Shown: positions 53,964 through 62,282 of the stretch, in pieces
Position numbering within the stretch: position 1 is the stretch's first letter
How the letters are laid out: each line of letters begins with the position of its first letter
Assembly: GCA_041484195.1 (NCBI GenBank)
Contig: JBGPHC010000004.1
Location: 139,221-203,220, forward strand
Source of the DNA: PSRI01 sp041484195
Lineage (GTDB): Bacteria; Bacteroidota; Bacteroidia; Chitinophagales; Chitinophagaceae
Direction of reading: 5' to 3'
Length of the DNA stretch: 64,000 nt
The notes under the pieces: model-generated
The model's database searches: none
Told to the model about the DNA's origin: nothing
Seen by the model: the letters and a program-made list of their open reading frames with translations, nothing else
Program-made: the position numbers and the translations under genes

Positions 53964-54034
53964 GGCTATATTTTGATTTTAGAATGATTAAAATTGGTTA
54001 AGACCTAAAAGACAATGGCTCGATTACGTATATC

Positions 54035-54078
54035 CAAAACTAAGCCCCGGGATTGATCCCGGCTATGATGGTGGTTAC
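54035..54078 (-). promoter_or_regulatory. Universal stress protein/mgtA promoter with FNR-like site
   Basis: -7 element TAGTTTTG (reverse strand, CAAAACTA at 54035-54042). ATGATGGTGGTTAC (54065-54078; one change in the right half) is centred at 54071.5, 36.5 bases from the -7 edge. Between them lies CCGGGAT-TG-ATCCCGG (54047-54062), a palindrome with two 7-base arms that could bind a second regulator. Confidence 0.6.
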
Positions 54079-54230
54079 AAATACCAATGACTTTTGTCAG
54101 CTCTCCTTTGGTTCGGTAGCAGGCATTTACATATTCATATCCTCAGGCACATTTGACAGCTTTGCATGCAAGCTTTATCGTTAATTTTCCTGTATTCACC
54201 GGCCATACATATAAAATTACCGATCGGAGG

Positions 54231-54261
54231 TTTGCAACTTGAGCAGAGTACATTAATATTG
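54231..54261 (+). promoter_or_regulatory. ABC transporter promoter
   Basis: TTTG (54231-54234), 19 bases, TAATATTG (54254-54261), one mismatch from TANNTTTG. Expected start near 54267. There is no FNR-like site here, in contrast with the neighbouring island promoters. Confidence 0.55.
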
Positions 54262-54309
54262 TTGCGTCATTCCATGATAACAGAAAGTCCACGATACAAT
54301 TCCCAGACA

Positions 54310-55092
54310 ATGATTGACCACCTGGATGAACCCATTCTTGAGGTGACCGGCCTGAATATATTTTACGGATCTTTTCAAGCGGTACGGGATGTTTCCTTTG
54401 CCGTTAAGCCGGGAGAGATCTTTGGTTTGCTTGGACCTAACGGGGCGGGCAAAACGAGCACCCTAAGCGCAGTAGAGGGGTTATTGAAACCTCAGTCGGG
54501 AAGGATCATGGTGGCCGGATTCGATTCCGCTCGGGATCCATTGCATGTCCGTGCTGCCCTGGGTGTGCAACTACAAGCCACGAGTTTTCAGTCGGAGCTT
54601 ACCGTATTGGAGATATTGCAACTCTATGCCGGAATTTACGGAGTGCCCATGCCAAAAGAAAAACTGTATGATATATTGAAGGATATCAGCCTCGAGGGCG
54701 CTGAATCCAAGAGATTCGGCCAACTCAGCGGCGGCCAACAGCAGAGAGTATCATTGGTGATCGCCGTCATACACGAACCCAGGCTGGTGCTCCTTGACGA
54801 ACCGACCACAGGATTGGATCCACAATCGCGGCGCAAGCTTTGGGAACGGTTGGAAGCAATGCGCGAAAAAGGACATGGATTATTGCTCACCACACATTCC
54901 ATGGAAGAGGCTGAATCGGTATGCGACCGGATCGGCATCGTTGACCATGGCAGGATCATCGCCATAGATACACCACAGGACCTGATTGAAAAACACAGGG
55001 ACGATCCCGAAGTCATCAGCGCATCAAGAAGAGGGAAGATCACCCTGGAAGACGTGTTCATCGGACTTACGGGAAGATCCATTCGTTCATAA
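54310..55092 (+). CDS. ABC transporter ATP-binding protein
   Basis: 260 residues from MIDHLDEPILEV, with in-frame ATGs at 54274 and 54166 as alternatives; the conserved domain begins at ILEVTGLNIFYGSFQ. Walker A GPNGAGKTS, signature LSGGQQQRVSL, Walker B LVLLDEPTTGLDPQS and H-loop LLTTHSMEEAE. It resembles CcmA/DrrA-type exporters. The membrane partner starts 17 bases later. Exported molecule unknown (drug, lipid or polysaccharide are all possible). Confidence 0.93.
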   Translation: MIDHLDEPILEVTGLNIFYGSFQAVRDVSFAVKPGEIFGLLGPNGAGKTSTLSAVEGLLKPQSGRIMVAGFDSARDPLHVRAALGVQLQATSFQSELTVLEILQLYAGIYGVPMPKEKLYDILKDISLEGAESKRFGQLSGGQQQRVSLVIAVIHEPRLVLLDEPTTGLDPQSRRKLWERLEAMREKGHGLLLTTHSMEEAESVCDRIGIVDHGRIIAIDTPQDLIEKHRDDPEVISASRRGKITLEDVFIGLTGRSIRS

Positions 55093-55109
55093 AAATAAAG
55101 CTGGCAGAA

Positions 55110-55859
55110 ATGGAAATTACCATACCCGCGACATCGACTATAATGAAATCACTGCTCAGGGCCGACCTGATAACGCAATGGCGTAACCGCCGTTCCCTGA
55201 TCCTAATCCTGCTGGTACCGGTGATCATCCTGATCTCATGGAAGGGTATTGTAGATAAATTAGGAGGACCCTTCGCACTATCCAATTGCATCACCATCGG
55301 ACTGGTGGCCATCGGCCTCATGGGCTATTCAAATTCCGTTGCACGGGACCGGGAAAAAGCGGTATTCCAAAGACTGCGCGTGGCGCCACTTCCTTCCTGG
55401 ACCATCATGGCCAGCAGGTTGATCGTTCAACTGGCGATGGTATTGCTGGTGACAATAGCCGTATTTGTGGGAGGATATTATTTTGATAAGATCACTATTT
55501 CCCCTGTTGGATATATATTCAGTTTCCTGGCAGCCTTGATCGGAGGCGCCTTGTACCTAAGCCTGGGACAGGTGATCGTGGGATTGATCCGCAATCCTGA
55601 AACTGTCAACTCCACCAGCAGACTTGTTTATTTTGTATTCATAATGGTTGGCATGTTTGGTGAATTGGGCGTGCTTGGCAAGGAAATCGGAAAAGCAGTC
55701 CATTGGTCACCCTATGGAACCGTGAAGACCATACTTTCCGCGAGTATGGAACCCGCTACCTGGACTTCATCGGCCACATGGGCGCTGCTGTTGACGATCC
55801 TTTACACTGTTGTACTGGCCGGAATCGGGATCAGGAAATTTCAGTGGAATGCGCGTTAG
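55110..55859 (+). CDS. ABC-2 type transporter permease
   Basis: 249 residues with six hydrophobic segments: LILILLVPVIILIS, FALSNCITIGLVAIGLMG, MVLLVTIAVFVGGYY, FSFLAALIGGALYL, LVYFVFIMVGMFGELG and LLLTILYTVVLAGIGI. The layout fits the ABC-2 family of DrrB-type. It pairs with the ATPase directly upstream (17-base gap). A start at residue 12 (55143) would also be possible. Confidence 0.88.
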   Translation: MEITIPATSTIMKSLLRADLITQWRNRRSLILILLVPVIILISWKGIVDKLGGPFALSNCITIGLVAIGLMGYSNSVARDREKAVFQRLRVAPLPSWTIMASRLIVQLAMVLLVTIAVFVGGYYFDKITISPVGYIFSFLAALIGGALYLSLGQVIVGLIRNPETVNSTSRLVYFVFIMVGMFGELGVLGKEIGKAVHWSPYGTVKTILSASMEPATWTSSATWALLLTILYTVVLAGIGIRKFQWNAR

Positions 55860-55962
55860 TCCTATTAGTTTTTCAGGCCCTCACCAAGAATCAACCAAAA
55901 AATATTAATTTTCAAAAACAAATGGTCCCTGCAAATTCATATTATAATAAACTCAATCTTCC

Positions 55963-56691
55963 ATGCTATTAAAATCCTTTTTGCTGCTGCTGAGCCTGGG
56001 CTTTTTGAGATTTCTATCTGCTGATCCCGGAGGGAAGGAAATCCTGAAGATGATGCATGACCGGTATGCCGGCAAATGGTACCGTACACTCACATTCAAT
56101 CAGAAGACCGAAATGTACCGAAATGACAGTCTGCAGCAGACTCAAACCTGGTACGAAGCCTTGATATTTCCCGACAAATTCAGGATTGATTTTGGACCTT
56201 CTGACAGTGGCAATTCAGTTATTTATAAAGGAGATTCCGTGTTTATATTCAGAAACAGGGAATTGAGGGCGAGGAGAAAGGATGCAAATGACCTCACTTT
56301 CCTGCTGGGAGGCATGTATTTCTACCGATTTGATCAGGCAGTTTCGAAAATGAAAGAACTGGGCTTTGATTTAAATCAGTCTCATGAGGATATATGGAAA
56401 GGGAGACCCGTATATGTGATAGGCGCCGGCAAAGGAAATGATACATCCAATCAATTGTGGATTGACAAGGAAAATCTTTACCTCGTGCGTATGCTTACCT
56501 TAACGGAAACCAGAAAAGAAGAAGGCCTTTTTGAGAACCATATCAAATTGGGAGGAGGATGGACCGAGACCAGGGTCGTTTTTTATATCAACGGCAAGCT
56601 CGTGCAAGTGGAGACTTATCATGACTGCAAAGCAAACCCGGAACTGGACCCGGCAATATTTGAGCCCGACAAACTGAGGAACTGGAAGTAA
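55963..56691 (+). CDS. LolA-like outer-membrane lipoprotein carrier-fold protein
   Basis: 242 residues with a signal peptide (LLKSFLLLLSLGFLRFLSA). It has the LolA/LppX fold pattern: GKWYRTLTFNQKTEMYRND, WYEALIFPDKFRIDFGP and a final KLVQVETYHDCKANPELDPAIFEPDKL. The true LolA is smaller and not obviously required here, so a role in carrying a lipid or in envelope maintenance is inferred from fold only. It lies 100 bases after the ABC permease on the same strand, perhaps the carrier for its product. Confidence 0.72.
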   Translation: MLLKSFLLLLSLGFLRFLSADPGGKEILKMMHDRYAGKWYRTLTFNQKTEMYRNDSLQQTQTWYEALIFPDKFRIDFGPSDSGNSVIYKGDSVFIFRNRELRARRKDANDLTFLLGGMYFYRFDQAVSKMKELGFDLNQSHEDIWKGRPVYVIGAGKGNDTSNQLWIDKENLYLVRMLTLTETRKEEGLFENHIKLGGGWTETRVVFYINGKLVQVETYHDCKANPELDPAIFEPDKLRNWK

Positions 56692-56763
56692 AAGCGGGAA
56701 TGGGCAGATCCAGCAGATTCAATCCACATTTTCAGCAAATAGAATTTTTCCCCTTGTGGCGGA

Positions 56764-57084
56764 TCAATGTCTCCGTCTGAAACTAATATTGCGGGAATGA
56801 TTGCCCTGGTCCTTCTCTGGCGTGATGATAGTTTCTGAAACAGGCTTCGGCGTTGCCTCGGTGACATTAATCACTGCGTTCATGAAATCAAGATTGTCGA
56901 GTTTCTTCATCGCCGCTACCCCATCCGCACGCTCAGTCATTTCAACAAAGCCAAATCCCTTTGACAATCCGGTCTGAAAATCAGTGACTATTTTCACAGA
57001 ATCTACAATGCCAAAAGGAGCGAATAGCTGACGCAGTTGTTTTTCATTCACCTCCGCGTTTAGGTTACTGACATAGATGTTCAT
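56764..57084 (-). CDS. RNA-binding protein with one RRM domain
   Basis: 106 residues from MNIYVSNLNAEVNEKQLRQL. One RRM: RNP2 is IYVSNL, RNP1 is KGFGFVEM. The rest is a short R/Q-rich tail (NHSRNISFRRRH). These bacterial RRM proteins bind single-stranded RNA and are commonly induced by cold. It is close to a DEAD-box helicase and a small conserved gene on the same strand. The open frame extends 9 codons upstream. Confidence 0.92.
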   Translation of the reverse strand: MNIYVSNLNAEVNEKQLRQLFAPFGIVDSVKIVTDFQTGLSKGFGFVEMTERADGVAAMKKLDNLDFMNAVINVTEATPKPVSETIITPEKDQGNHSRNISFRRRH

Positions 57085-57264
57085 AATTTGATTTTTAATG
57101 TATGAACCCACAAGTGCAATAGACAGGAGGGGCTTGTTGAATAATGCATCATGAAATCGACTGCTAAGCTGGTAAATCTACGGTTTTGCGGCCGCATTTC
57201 CTCTAAAACATGTCATGATTTCAGCAGCAATTGATTTAACAAAGGGTCATAAGGAGACTAAGAT

Positions 57265-57318
57265 TTGCCCGGCGACAAGAGGCTCCGGCAAATAAATCCT
57301 TAGAGCGCTACTTGCCGG
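57265..57318 (-). promoter_or_regulatory. Two mutually exclusive hairpins upstream of the RRM gene
   Basis: CCGGCAA (57285-57291) can pair either with TTGCCCGG (57265-57272, one bulged base) or with TTGCCGG (57312-57318, perfect). Only one can form at a time. The region may be in the RRM gene's long leader or be the end of the small gene's transcript. Neither stem is followed by a clear T run. Confidence 0.35.
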
Positions 57319-57340
57319 GGTCTTGGGATCAAAGCCCCTT

Positions 57341-57595
57341 CTATTTCGATGACAATTTGGTGAATTCCACTCCATGAAACAATTTCGCCAGCCTGGAGTC
57401 CTTGGTCTTCTTGTAGTTCTCCATATTTGACGGCGTAACGATCCTCCAGAAATTCTTCGATTTTAATTCGTCAAAATCGACGGCCCTGATAAAAAGGCCT
57501 TCCAGGGTGTTTCTGGTTTTAAAGGAAATCTTTACCGGCTTATTGATATCATCCGGGTGGTTTGTCAGGAATTTTACAATTTGTTCAATGGTCAT
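57341..57595 (-). CDS. Small conserved Bacteroidota protein next to the DEAD helicase
   Basis: 84 residues: MTIEQIVKFLTNHPDD, then KISFKTRNTLEGLFIRAVDFDELKSKNFWR and HGVEFTKLS. I recall similar small proteins beside DEAD-box helicases in Chitinophagaceae, but know of no function. It is 11 bases after the helicase stop and in the same direction, so very likely co-transcribed. The length and charge suit an RNA- or helicase-associated role (inference). Confidence 0.72.
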   Translation of the reverse strand: MTIEQIVKFLTNHPDDINKPVKISFKTRNTLEGLFIRAVDFDELKSKNFWRIVTPSNMENYKKTKDSRLAKLFHGVEFTKLSSK

Positions 57596-57606
57596 GTCGA
57601 ATGATT

Positions 57607-58881
57607 TTAGTTAACGGTACGGAATTCATTGTTTGTAATGGTCTTCTTTCGTACCTGTAAATGACCCGGTATAAACCTGGTCCTGGGTTTGTGTTCGGGC
57701 AGCTTTGCCACCTTAGTCGCAGGCAACTGGTGCACAATTCTTTGAGGAGCCGCGAATTCATGGTTAGTCACGACCGGAATCAGGGATCCCAGCAATCGCT
57801 GAATATCCTTAAGATAAGCTTTCTCTTCGCGGTCACAAAATGAAATCGCTCTGCCGGCAGATCCGGCACGTCCCGTACGTCCAATTCTGTGTATATAGGT
57901 TTCCGCTATATTAGGGAGTTCATAATTGATAACGCAGGAAAGTTCCTTTATGTCGATGCCGCGCGCTGCAATATCCGTAGCAACCAGTACGCGTGTTTGC
58001 TTCGATTTAAAATTGCCCAGGGCTCTTTCCCTGGCATTCTGAGATTTATTGCCGTGGATCGCTTCAGCGCGTATGCCTGACCGGGAAAGGTCTTTGACCA
58101 CCTTGTCCGCTCCGTGTTTGGTTCTCGTAAAAACCAATGCCGTTAGGATCTCGTGGTCACTCAGCAAATGAACCAGCAGGGATCTTTTCTCCGTCTTTTC
58201 CACGAAATACATGGATTGCTGCACTGTGCCGGCAGCGGAAGAGACTGGATCCGCCTTAACGAGTTCGGGATCTCTGAGAATATTACCGGATAATTTTTTG
58301 ACCTCAGGAGTCATGGTGGCGGAAAAGAACATAGTCTGTCTTTTCTCCGGAACTTTTTGAATGATCCGTTTGACGTCGTGTATGAATCCCATGTCCAGCA
58401 TGTGATCGGCTTCATCCAACACCAGCATTTCCACCCGCTGCAGATTGATAAGGTGTTGATTTGCCAGGTCGAGCAAACGCCCCGGCGTGGCGATCAATAT
58501 GTCAATGCCTTTTCGGAGCGCATTGGCCTGGGGCTGTTGCGAAACGCCTCCATAAACTACCAAATGTTGCAATCCTGTATATTTTCCGTAGTCGCTGAAA
58601 CTCTGGTCCACCTGGGCAGCCAGTTCCCTCGTGGGAACCAATATGAGTGCCTTGATCCACCGTTTTTGAGATGCGTCCTTTTTTTGTTGATGCAGGATCT
58701 GGAGAATGGGAATGGCAAATGCGGCCGTCTTGCCGGTGCCTGTCTGGGCCATGCCAAATACGTCTTTACCCTGAAGGATAACCGGAATGGATTGCTCTTG
58801 AATAGATGTAGGGTTTAGATATCCTTTTTGTTTAATTGATTTCAGGATGGGCTCAATGAGACCCAATTTTTCGAATGACAA
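57607..58881 (-). CDS. DEAD-box RNA helicase (RhlE-like)
   Basis: 424 residues with all helicase motifs: Q motif TSIQEQSIP, I AQTGTGKTAAF, Ia PTRELAAQ, II VLDEADHM, III FSATMT, IV region ALVFTRTKHGAD, V VATDIAARGID and VI YIHRIGRTGRAG. It unwinds short RNA duplexes in ribosome assembly or cold-adapted RNA decay. A basic C-terminal tail (KPRTRFIPGHLQVRKKTI) is typical of RhlE. A -7 element about 130 bases upstream (59016-59023) gives it a long 5' leader, as in cold-induced helicase genes. Confidence 0.93.
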   Translation of the reverse strand: MSFEKLGLIEPILKSIKQKGYLNPTSIQEQSIPVILQGKDVFGMAQTGTGKTAAFAIPILQILHQQKKDASQKRWIKALILVPTRELAAQVDQSFSDYGKYTGLQHLVVYGGVSQQPQANALRKGIDILIATPGRLLDLANQHLINLQRVEMLVLDEADHMLDMGFIHDVKRIIQKVPEKRQTMFFSATMTPEVKKLSGNILRDPELVKADPVSSAAGTVQQSMYFVEKTEKRSLLVHLLSDHEILTALVFTRTKHGADKVVKDLSRSGIRAEAIHGNKSQNARERALGNFKSKQTRVLVATDIAARGIDIKELSCVINYELPNIAETYIHRIGRTGRAGSAGRAISFCDREEKAYLKDIQRLLGSLIPVVTNHEFAAPQRIVHQLPATKVAKLPEHKPRTRFIPGHLQVRKKTITNNEFRTVN

Positions 58882-59253
58882 TAGTTAAATTTTTGATGAA
58901 TAATATGGTAAGGCTGTCTGTTTCACTGACACTTTACCTGCCTTACGAATCTATACCTGCACTGCTATTCAACAGTATGATGATCAAACGTGGTGGAGGA
59001 AGATCAGAAGTTGCGCAAAGATAATAAAAATAAAACTGGTGGCGGTTTTTATTTTCAATTGATGTCTTTCTTCCTTATAATCAGCGGATTTAAATGGCGG
59101 CGCATAGGCAGTCCTGTAACCTTTTTGAAGAATTGTCATCTAATTGCAAATAGATCTTCACAGTTTGGGTTGACTAAAATCAGGCTTAGGTTTGATCCCT
59201 ATTCATAAAAATATTTTAGCTTTAATTTTCTTTGAAGATAATTTTGCAACCAG
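58882..59253. other. Spacer with the DEAD helicase leader and promoter elements
   Basis: 372 bases between two divergent genes. Leftward: a perfect TATCTTTG (CAAAGATA, 59016-59023) for the helicase. Rightward: TAATTTTG (59239-59246) only 7 bases before the GTG of the next gene. A stem AAAACTG/CGGTTTT near 59033-59050 is present. I see no RNA gene. Confidence 0.4.
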
Positions 59254-59625
59254 GTGCGGAAAATAGCGACTGCCATATTACTACTCGTCCTAGCCGGTCA
59301 GGCCTTTGACCAGGGCTTCTTTTATTTGGGCTATTACATGAACAGAACGGTTTATTTGAAGAACTGCGTTAACAAAATGAGGCCGCAAATGCATTGCAAC
59401 GGGAAATGCCTGCTCATGAAGAAAATCGAAGAACAGGAAAAAAAGGAAAGGCAGCAGTTCCCGGAAATGAAAATGGCCGCCAAATCAGAAATCATCTCTT
59501 CAAAGTCTTTCTATCCGGCGACTGTTCTCTTAATGTTGGCGGAAACTAAAATGGAGTACTTAGTCCATACTATCGGAGCACCCGTTGACCAGTCTGCATT
59601 TATCTTCCATCCACCATCAGCCTGA
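59254..59625 (+). CDS. Small Cys-containing membrane/periplasmic protein before a TonB receptor
   Basis: 123 residues starting at a GTG codon. An N-terminal hydrophobic helix (IATAILLLVLAGQAF) is followed by LKNCVNKMRPQMHCNGKCLLMKK with Cys38, Cys48 and Cys52 (CxxxC), then a charged linker and a hydrophobic tail. The pattern recalls small Bacteroidota proteins adjoining metal-related TonB receptors; it may bind copper or iron through the cysteines (inference). A -7 element close to the GTG suggests an unusually short leader. Confidence 0.68.
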   Translation: MRKIATAILLLVLAGQAFDQGFFYLGYYMNRTVYLKNCVNKMRPQMHCNGKCLLMKKIEEQEKKERQQFPEMKMAAKSEIISSKSFYPATVLLMLAETKMEYLVHTIGAPVDQSAFIFHPPSA

Positions 59626-59739
59626 GGCCATCATTCTCAGTTGAAATTATCCTCTTAAGCAATTAGTAAATCTCCAGGCATTGGCATCAGAAGCCGGTAA
59701 GCGGCTGCCTTATGCTGCCTAAAAATTCAAAATTGACAA

Positions 59740-62100
59740 ATGAAATATTCTATAATAATCCTGCTTCTATTAGCAGGCGTGATGGTGGAAGCGCAAAATA
59801 TCGTGAAGGGAAGGGTGAAAGACTTGCAGACAGGTGAATCATTGCCAGGGGCGAGTGTCCAGGCGTCTGGAAACAAGACGCCTGTGATCACCAATGACAA
59901 GGGCGAATTTGAAATGAACTTGTCCGCCACCGGATCCGTTCTGACCGTATCATATGTAGGCTATGAAACCCAGCAATACCAGCTGGGCCAGACCGATAAA
60001 TTCGTTCAGATTGAAATGACAACGGGCAATGTGAGCCTCAATACGGTCACGGTTACAGGTTTTGAAAACAACCGCAGGCTGCTGGAGACCGCGGGATCCA
60101 TTTCCCTCTTATCATCCAGGGACCTCCACCGGGGCGATAATATGGACATCATGTCTGCCATGAATAATGTTGCCGGAGTGAAGATGGAGGCCTTTGTGCC
60201 CGGCGATTATCGGCTATCCATTAGAGGTAGTCTTCTTCGCTCCCCCTGGGGCATCCGCAATGTGAAGATTTATTGGAATGATATTCCGCTGACTTCGCCT
60301 GATGGTTCTGCCTCCCATGCCGTTGACATGGATCCTTCCCTGATAGGCACTATGGAAATCATAAAGGGCCCGGCTGGCAGTATTTATGGGGCCGGCAATG
60401 GTGGCGTTCTGATCTTCAAGAGCGATAAAGCCAGGTCTGGCGAGAATTCTTTGCAGGCTGGCGCAACCGCCGGCTCATTCGGATTTTCACGCATCCATAC
60501 TACCTATAAGACCAGTACCGACAATTTCAACCTCGTGGCCAATTATGTGAACCAGCGTTATAGCGGTTACCGGGAAAATGGCTGGAGCAACAAACAGGTC
60601 CTGAATATTTTTTCACAGTTTTTTGCCGGACCCAGGAGAACAGTTTCCTTTTTAGCCAACCACGCCGAAGGCAGTTTTGGAATCTCGGGAAGCGTTGACA
60701 GCACCTGGGCCACCGATATGCCGCGAAAGGCCATAGCATTCTCCAGGGACAACAGGACCTCCGTAAAGAAATCCAACTTCACAATGCTCGCCGCTTCACA
60801 GGTGTACCGGTTCAATGATAAATTCAGCAATACTTCCGCCCTCTATGGGAACTTCCAAAGCCTCAATCATCCATTTGGACAAAGCATATCCTATAATGGA
60901 TTTCTCAAGGAATCCACACAAGGATTGGGAGGAAGGACAAAATTCACTTATACAACAACGATAGGAAACATAAAAAGCCGCTTTACGGTGGGCATGGAGT
61001 TGCAGTACCAATACCAGGCAGGTAATACCTACGACATCATCAACGATAAGCCCGGATCCTGGCCCGAAACGGGGAATTTACAGACAAGTGATATTGTAGT
61101 CGCCCGGTCGCATATCATGTTTGCCCAGGGAGAATTCGACCTGCCTTCCGGCTTTCTGCTGACAATGGGCGCCAGTTACAATAAGCTTACTTATGATGTT
61201 ACCGACCTGCAGGCTCAAAGTGCCACTCACGAAAATTATACCGGTAGCGTTAATTTTCCAGGCACAGTTTCTCCCCGGCTGGCCCTGGTGAGGATCCTGA
61301 ATCAGAATATGGCGGCGCATGCCAGTATCAGTTTCGGCTTTTCTCCCCCCACCGCATGGGAAGCCAATAATGGTGATGGCTCATTCAATAAAGAACTCAA
61401 AGCGGAAAAAGGAGTCAATTATGAGCTGGGAATGCGGGGAACTATTTTGAATGACAAGTTCAACTTCGACGCTACAATCTACCAGATGAACCTGACAGAT
61501 GCCCTCGTTCCAAGGGTCAACCAGTACGGTACAACATCTTTCACCAACGCCGGTTCTACGCAACAGCAAGGATTCGAGATCAGCCTATCCTTTTTGGCCA
61601 TCAACAATCCCAACACAGGAGTCAAACTCCTGAAACCCTGGATCAACTATACTCTTAACCACTACAGGTTCTCTTCTTTCGCCAAAGAATCTTTCGACTG
61701 GAGTAGTGGAATCACGGTGGAGAGTGATTTCAGCGGCAAAATGATCACGGGTATCACACCGCACACTCTCAATGTGGGAATCGACATGGAAACAAGGCCT
61801 GGCTTTTATTTTAACGCTACCCTGAATAATATCGGCAAGACCCCCATTAATGACGCGAATACATATTACCAGCAGGCCTACACGCTAATGGCTTCGAAGC
61901 TTGGTTACAAAAGACAAATCAGCAGAATAGGATTTGATCTCTTCGCCGGAGTGAACAACCTCCTGGATGCGAACTATTCTTCCCTGATCAACTTAAATGC
62001 AGACGCGGTCGCCTATGGAGGAGGCCCTCAATTCTACAATCCATCGCCATCCCGTAATTTTTATGGTGGGCTCGCAATAAAATACAAATTCCTGCCATGA
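59740..62100 (+). CDS. TonB-dependent receptor (FecA/BtuB-like class)
   Basis: 786-residue outer-membrane receptor. Signal peptide (LLLLAGVMVEAQ), carboxypeptidase-like domain (IVKGRVKDLQTGESLPGASV), plug (YRLSIRGSLLRSPWGIRN, MEIIKGPAGSIYGAGNGG) and a barrel ending FYGGLAIKYKFLP. It imports a bound ligand with TonB-ExbBD energy; the substrate cannot be read. The Cys-containing protein 114 bases upstream suggests a metal or metallophore (inference). Followed by a strong terminator. Confidence 0.92.
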   Translation: MKYSIIILLLLAGVMVEAQNIVKGRVKDLQTGESLPGASVQASGNKTPVITNDKGEFEMNLSATGSVLTVSYVGYETQQYQLGQTDKFVQIEMTTGNVSLNTVTVTGFENNRRLLETAGSISLLSSRDLHRGDNMDIMSAMNNVAGVKMEAFVPGDYRLSIRGSLLRSPWGIRNVKIYWNDIPLTSPDGSASHAVDMDPSLIGTMEIIKGPAGSIYGAGNGGVLIFKSDKARSGENSLQAGATAGSFGFSRIHTTYKTSTDNFNLVANYVNQRYSGYRENGWSNKQVLNIFSQFFAGPRRTVSFLANHAEGSFGISGSVDSTWATDMPRKAIAFSRDNRTSVKKSNFTMLAASQVYRFNDKFSNTSALYGNFQSLNHPFGQSISYNGFLKESTQGLGGRTKFTYTTTIGNIKSRFTVGMELQYQYQAGNTYDIINDKPGSWPETGNLQTSDIVVARSHIMFAQGEFDLPSGFLLTMGASYNKLTYDVTDLQAQSATHENYTGSVNFPGTVSPRLALVRILNQNMAAHASISFGFSPPTAWEANNGDGSFNKELKAEKGVNYELGMRGTILNDKFNFDATIYQMNLTDALVPRVNQYGTTSFTNAGSTQQQGFEISLSFLAINNPNTGVKLLKPWINYTLNHYRFSSFAKESFDWSSGITVESDFSGKMITGITPHTLNVGIDMETRPGFYFNATLNNIGKTPINDANTYYQQAYTLMASKLGYKRQISRIGFDLFAGVNNLLDANYSSLINLNADAVAYGGGPQFYNPSPSRNFYGGLAIKYKFLP

Positions 62101-62165
62101 AAATGAAAGCAAATAAGCGCTTTTAGATAAGATGGGGCACAAGATTCCCGACACGCGCATAAAGG

Positions 62166-62215
62166 AATTCCGGAGTAGTCATTGTCACAATCAAACCTGT
62201 TCCGGAATTTTTTTT
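62166..62215 (+). terminator. TonB receptor terminator
   Basis: AATTCCGGA (62166-62174) / TCCGGAATT (62201-62209), a 9-bp stem with a 26-base loop, followed by an eight-T run. Confidence 0.65.
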
Positions 62216-62223
62216 GATTTTTT

Positions 62224-62251
62224 TGTAACCTTTTCTTCCCTGCCCGCTCTA
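62224..62251 (+). promoter_or_regulatory. ECF-sigma-like promoter of DUF4142/cupredoxin genes
   Basis: TGTAACC (62224-62230) followed after 14 bases by a CGCTCTA segment, close to the GTAAC / CGTCTA-type pair of ECF sigma promoters. There is no TTTG/TANNTTTG pair here. This suggests an envelope-stress sigma factor drives the operon. Confidence 0.45.
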
Positions 62252-62282
62252 ATTATCAGTTAATCAAAAAAAACAAACTAAA

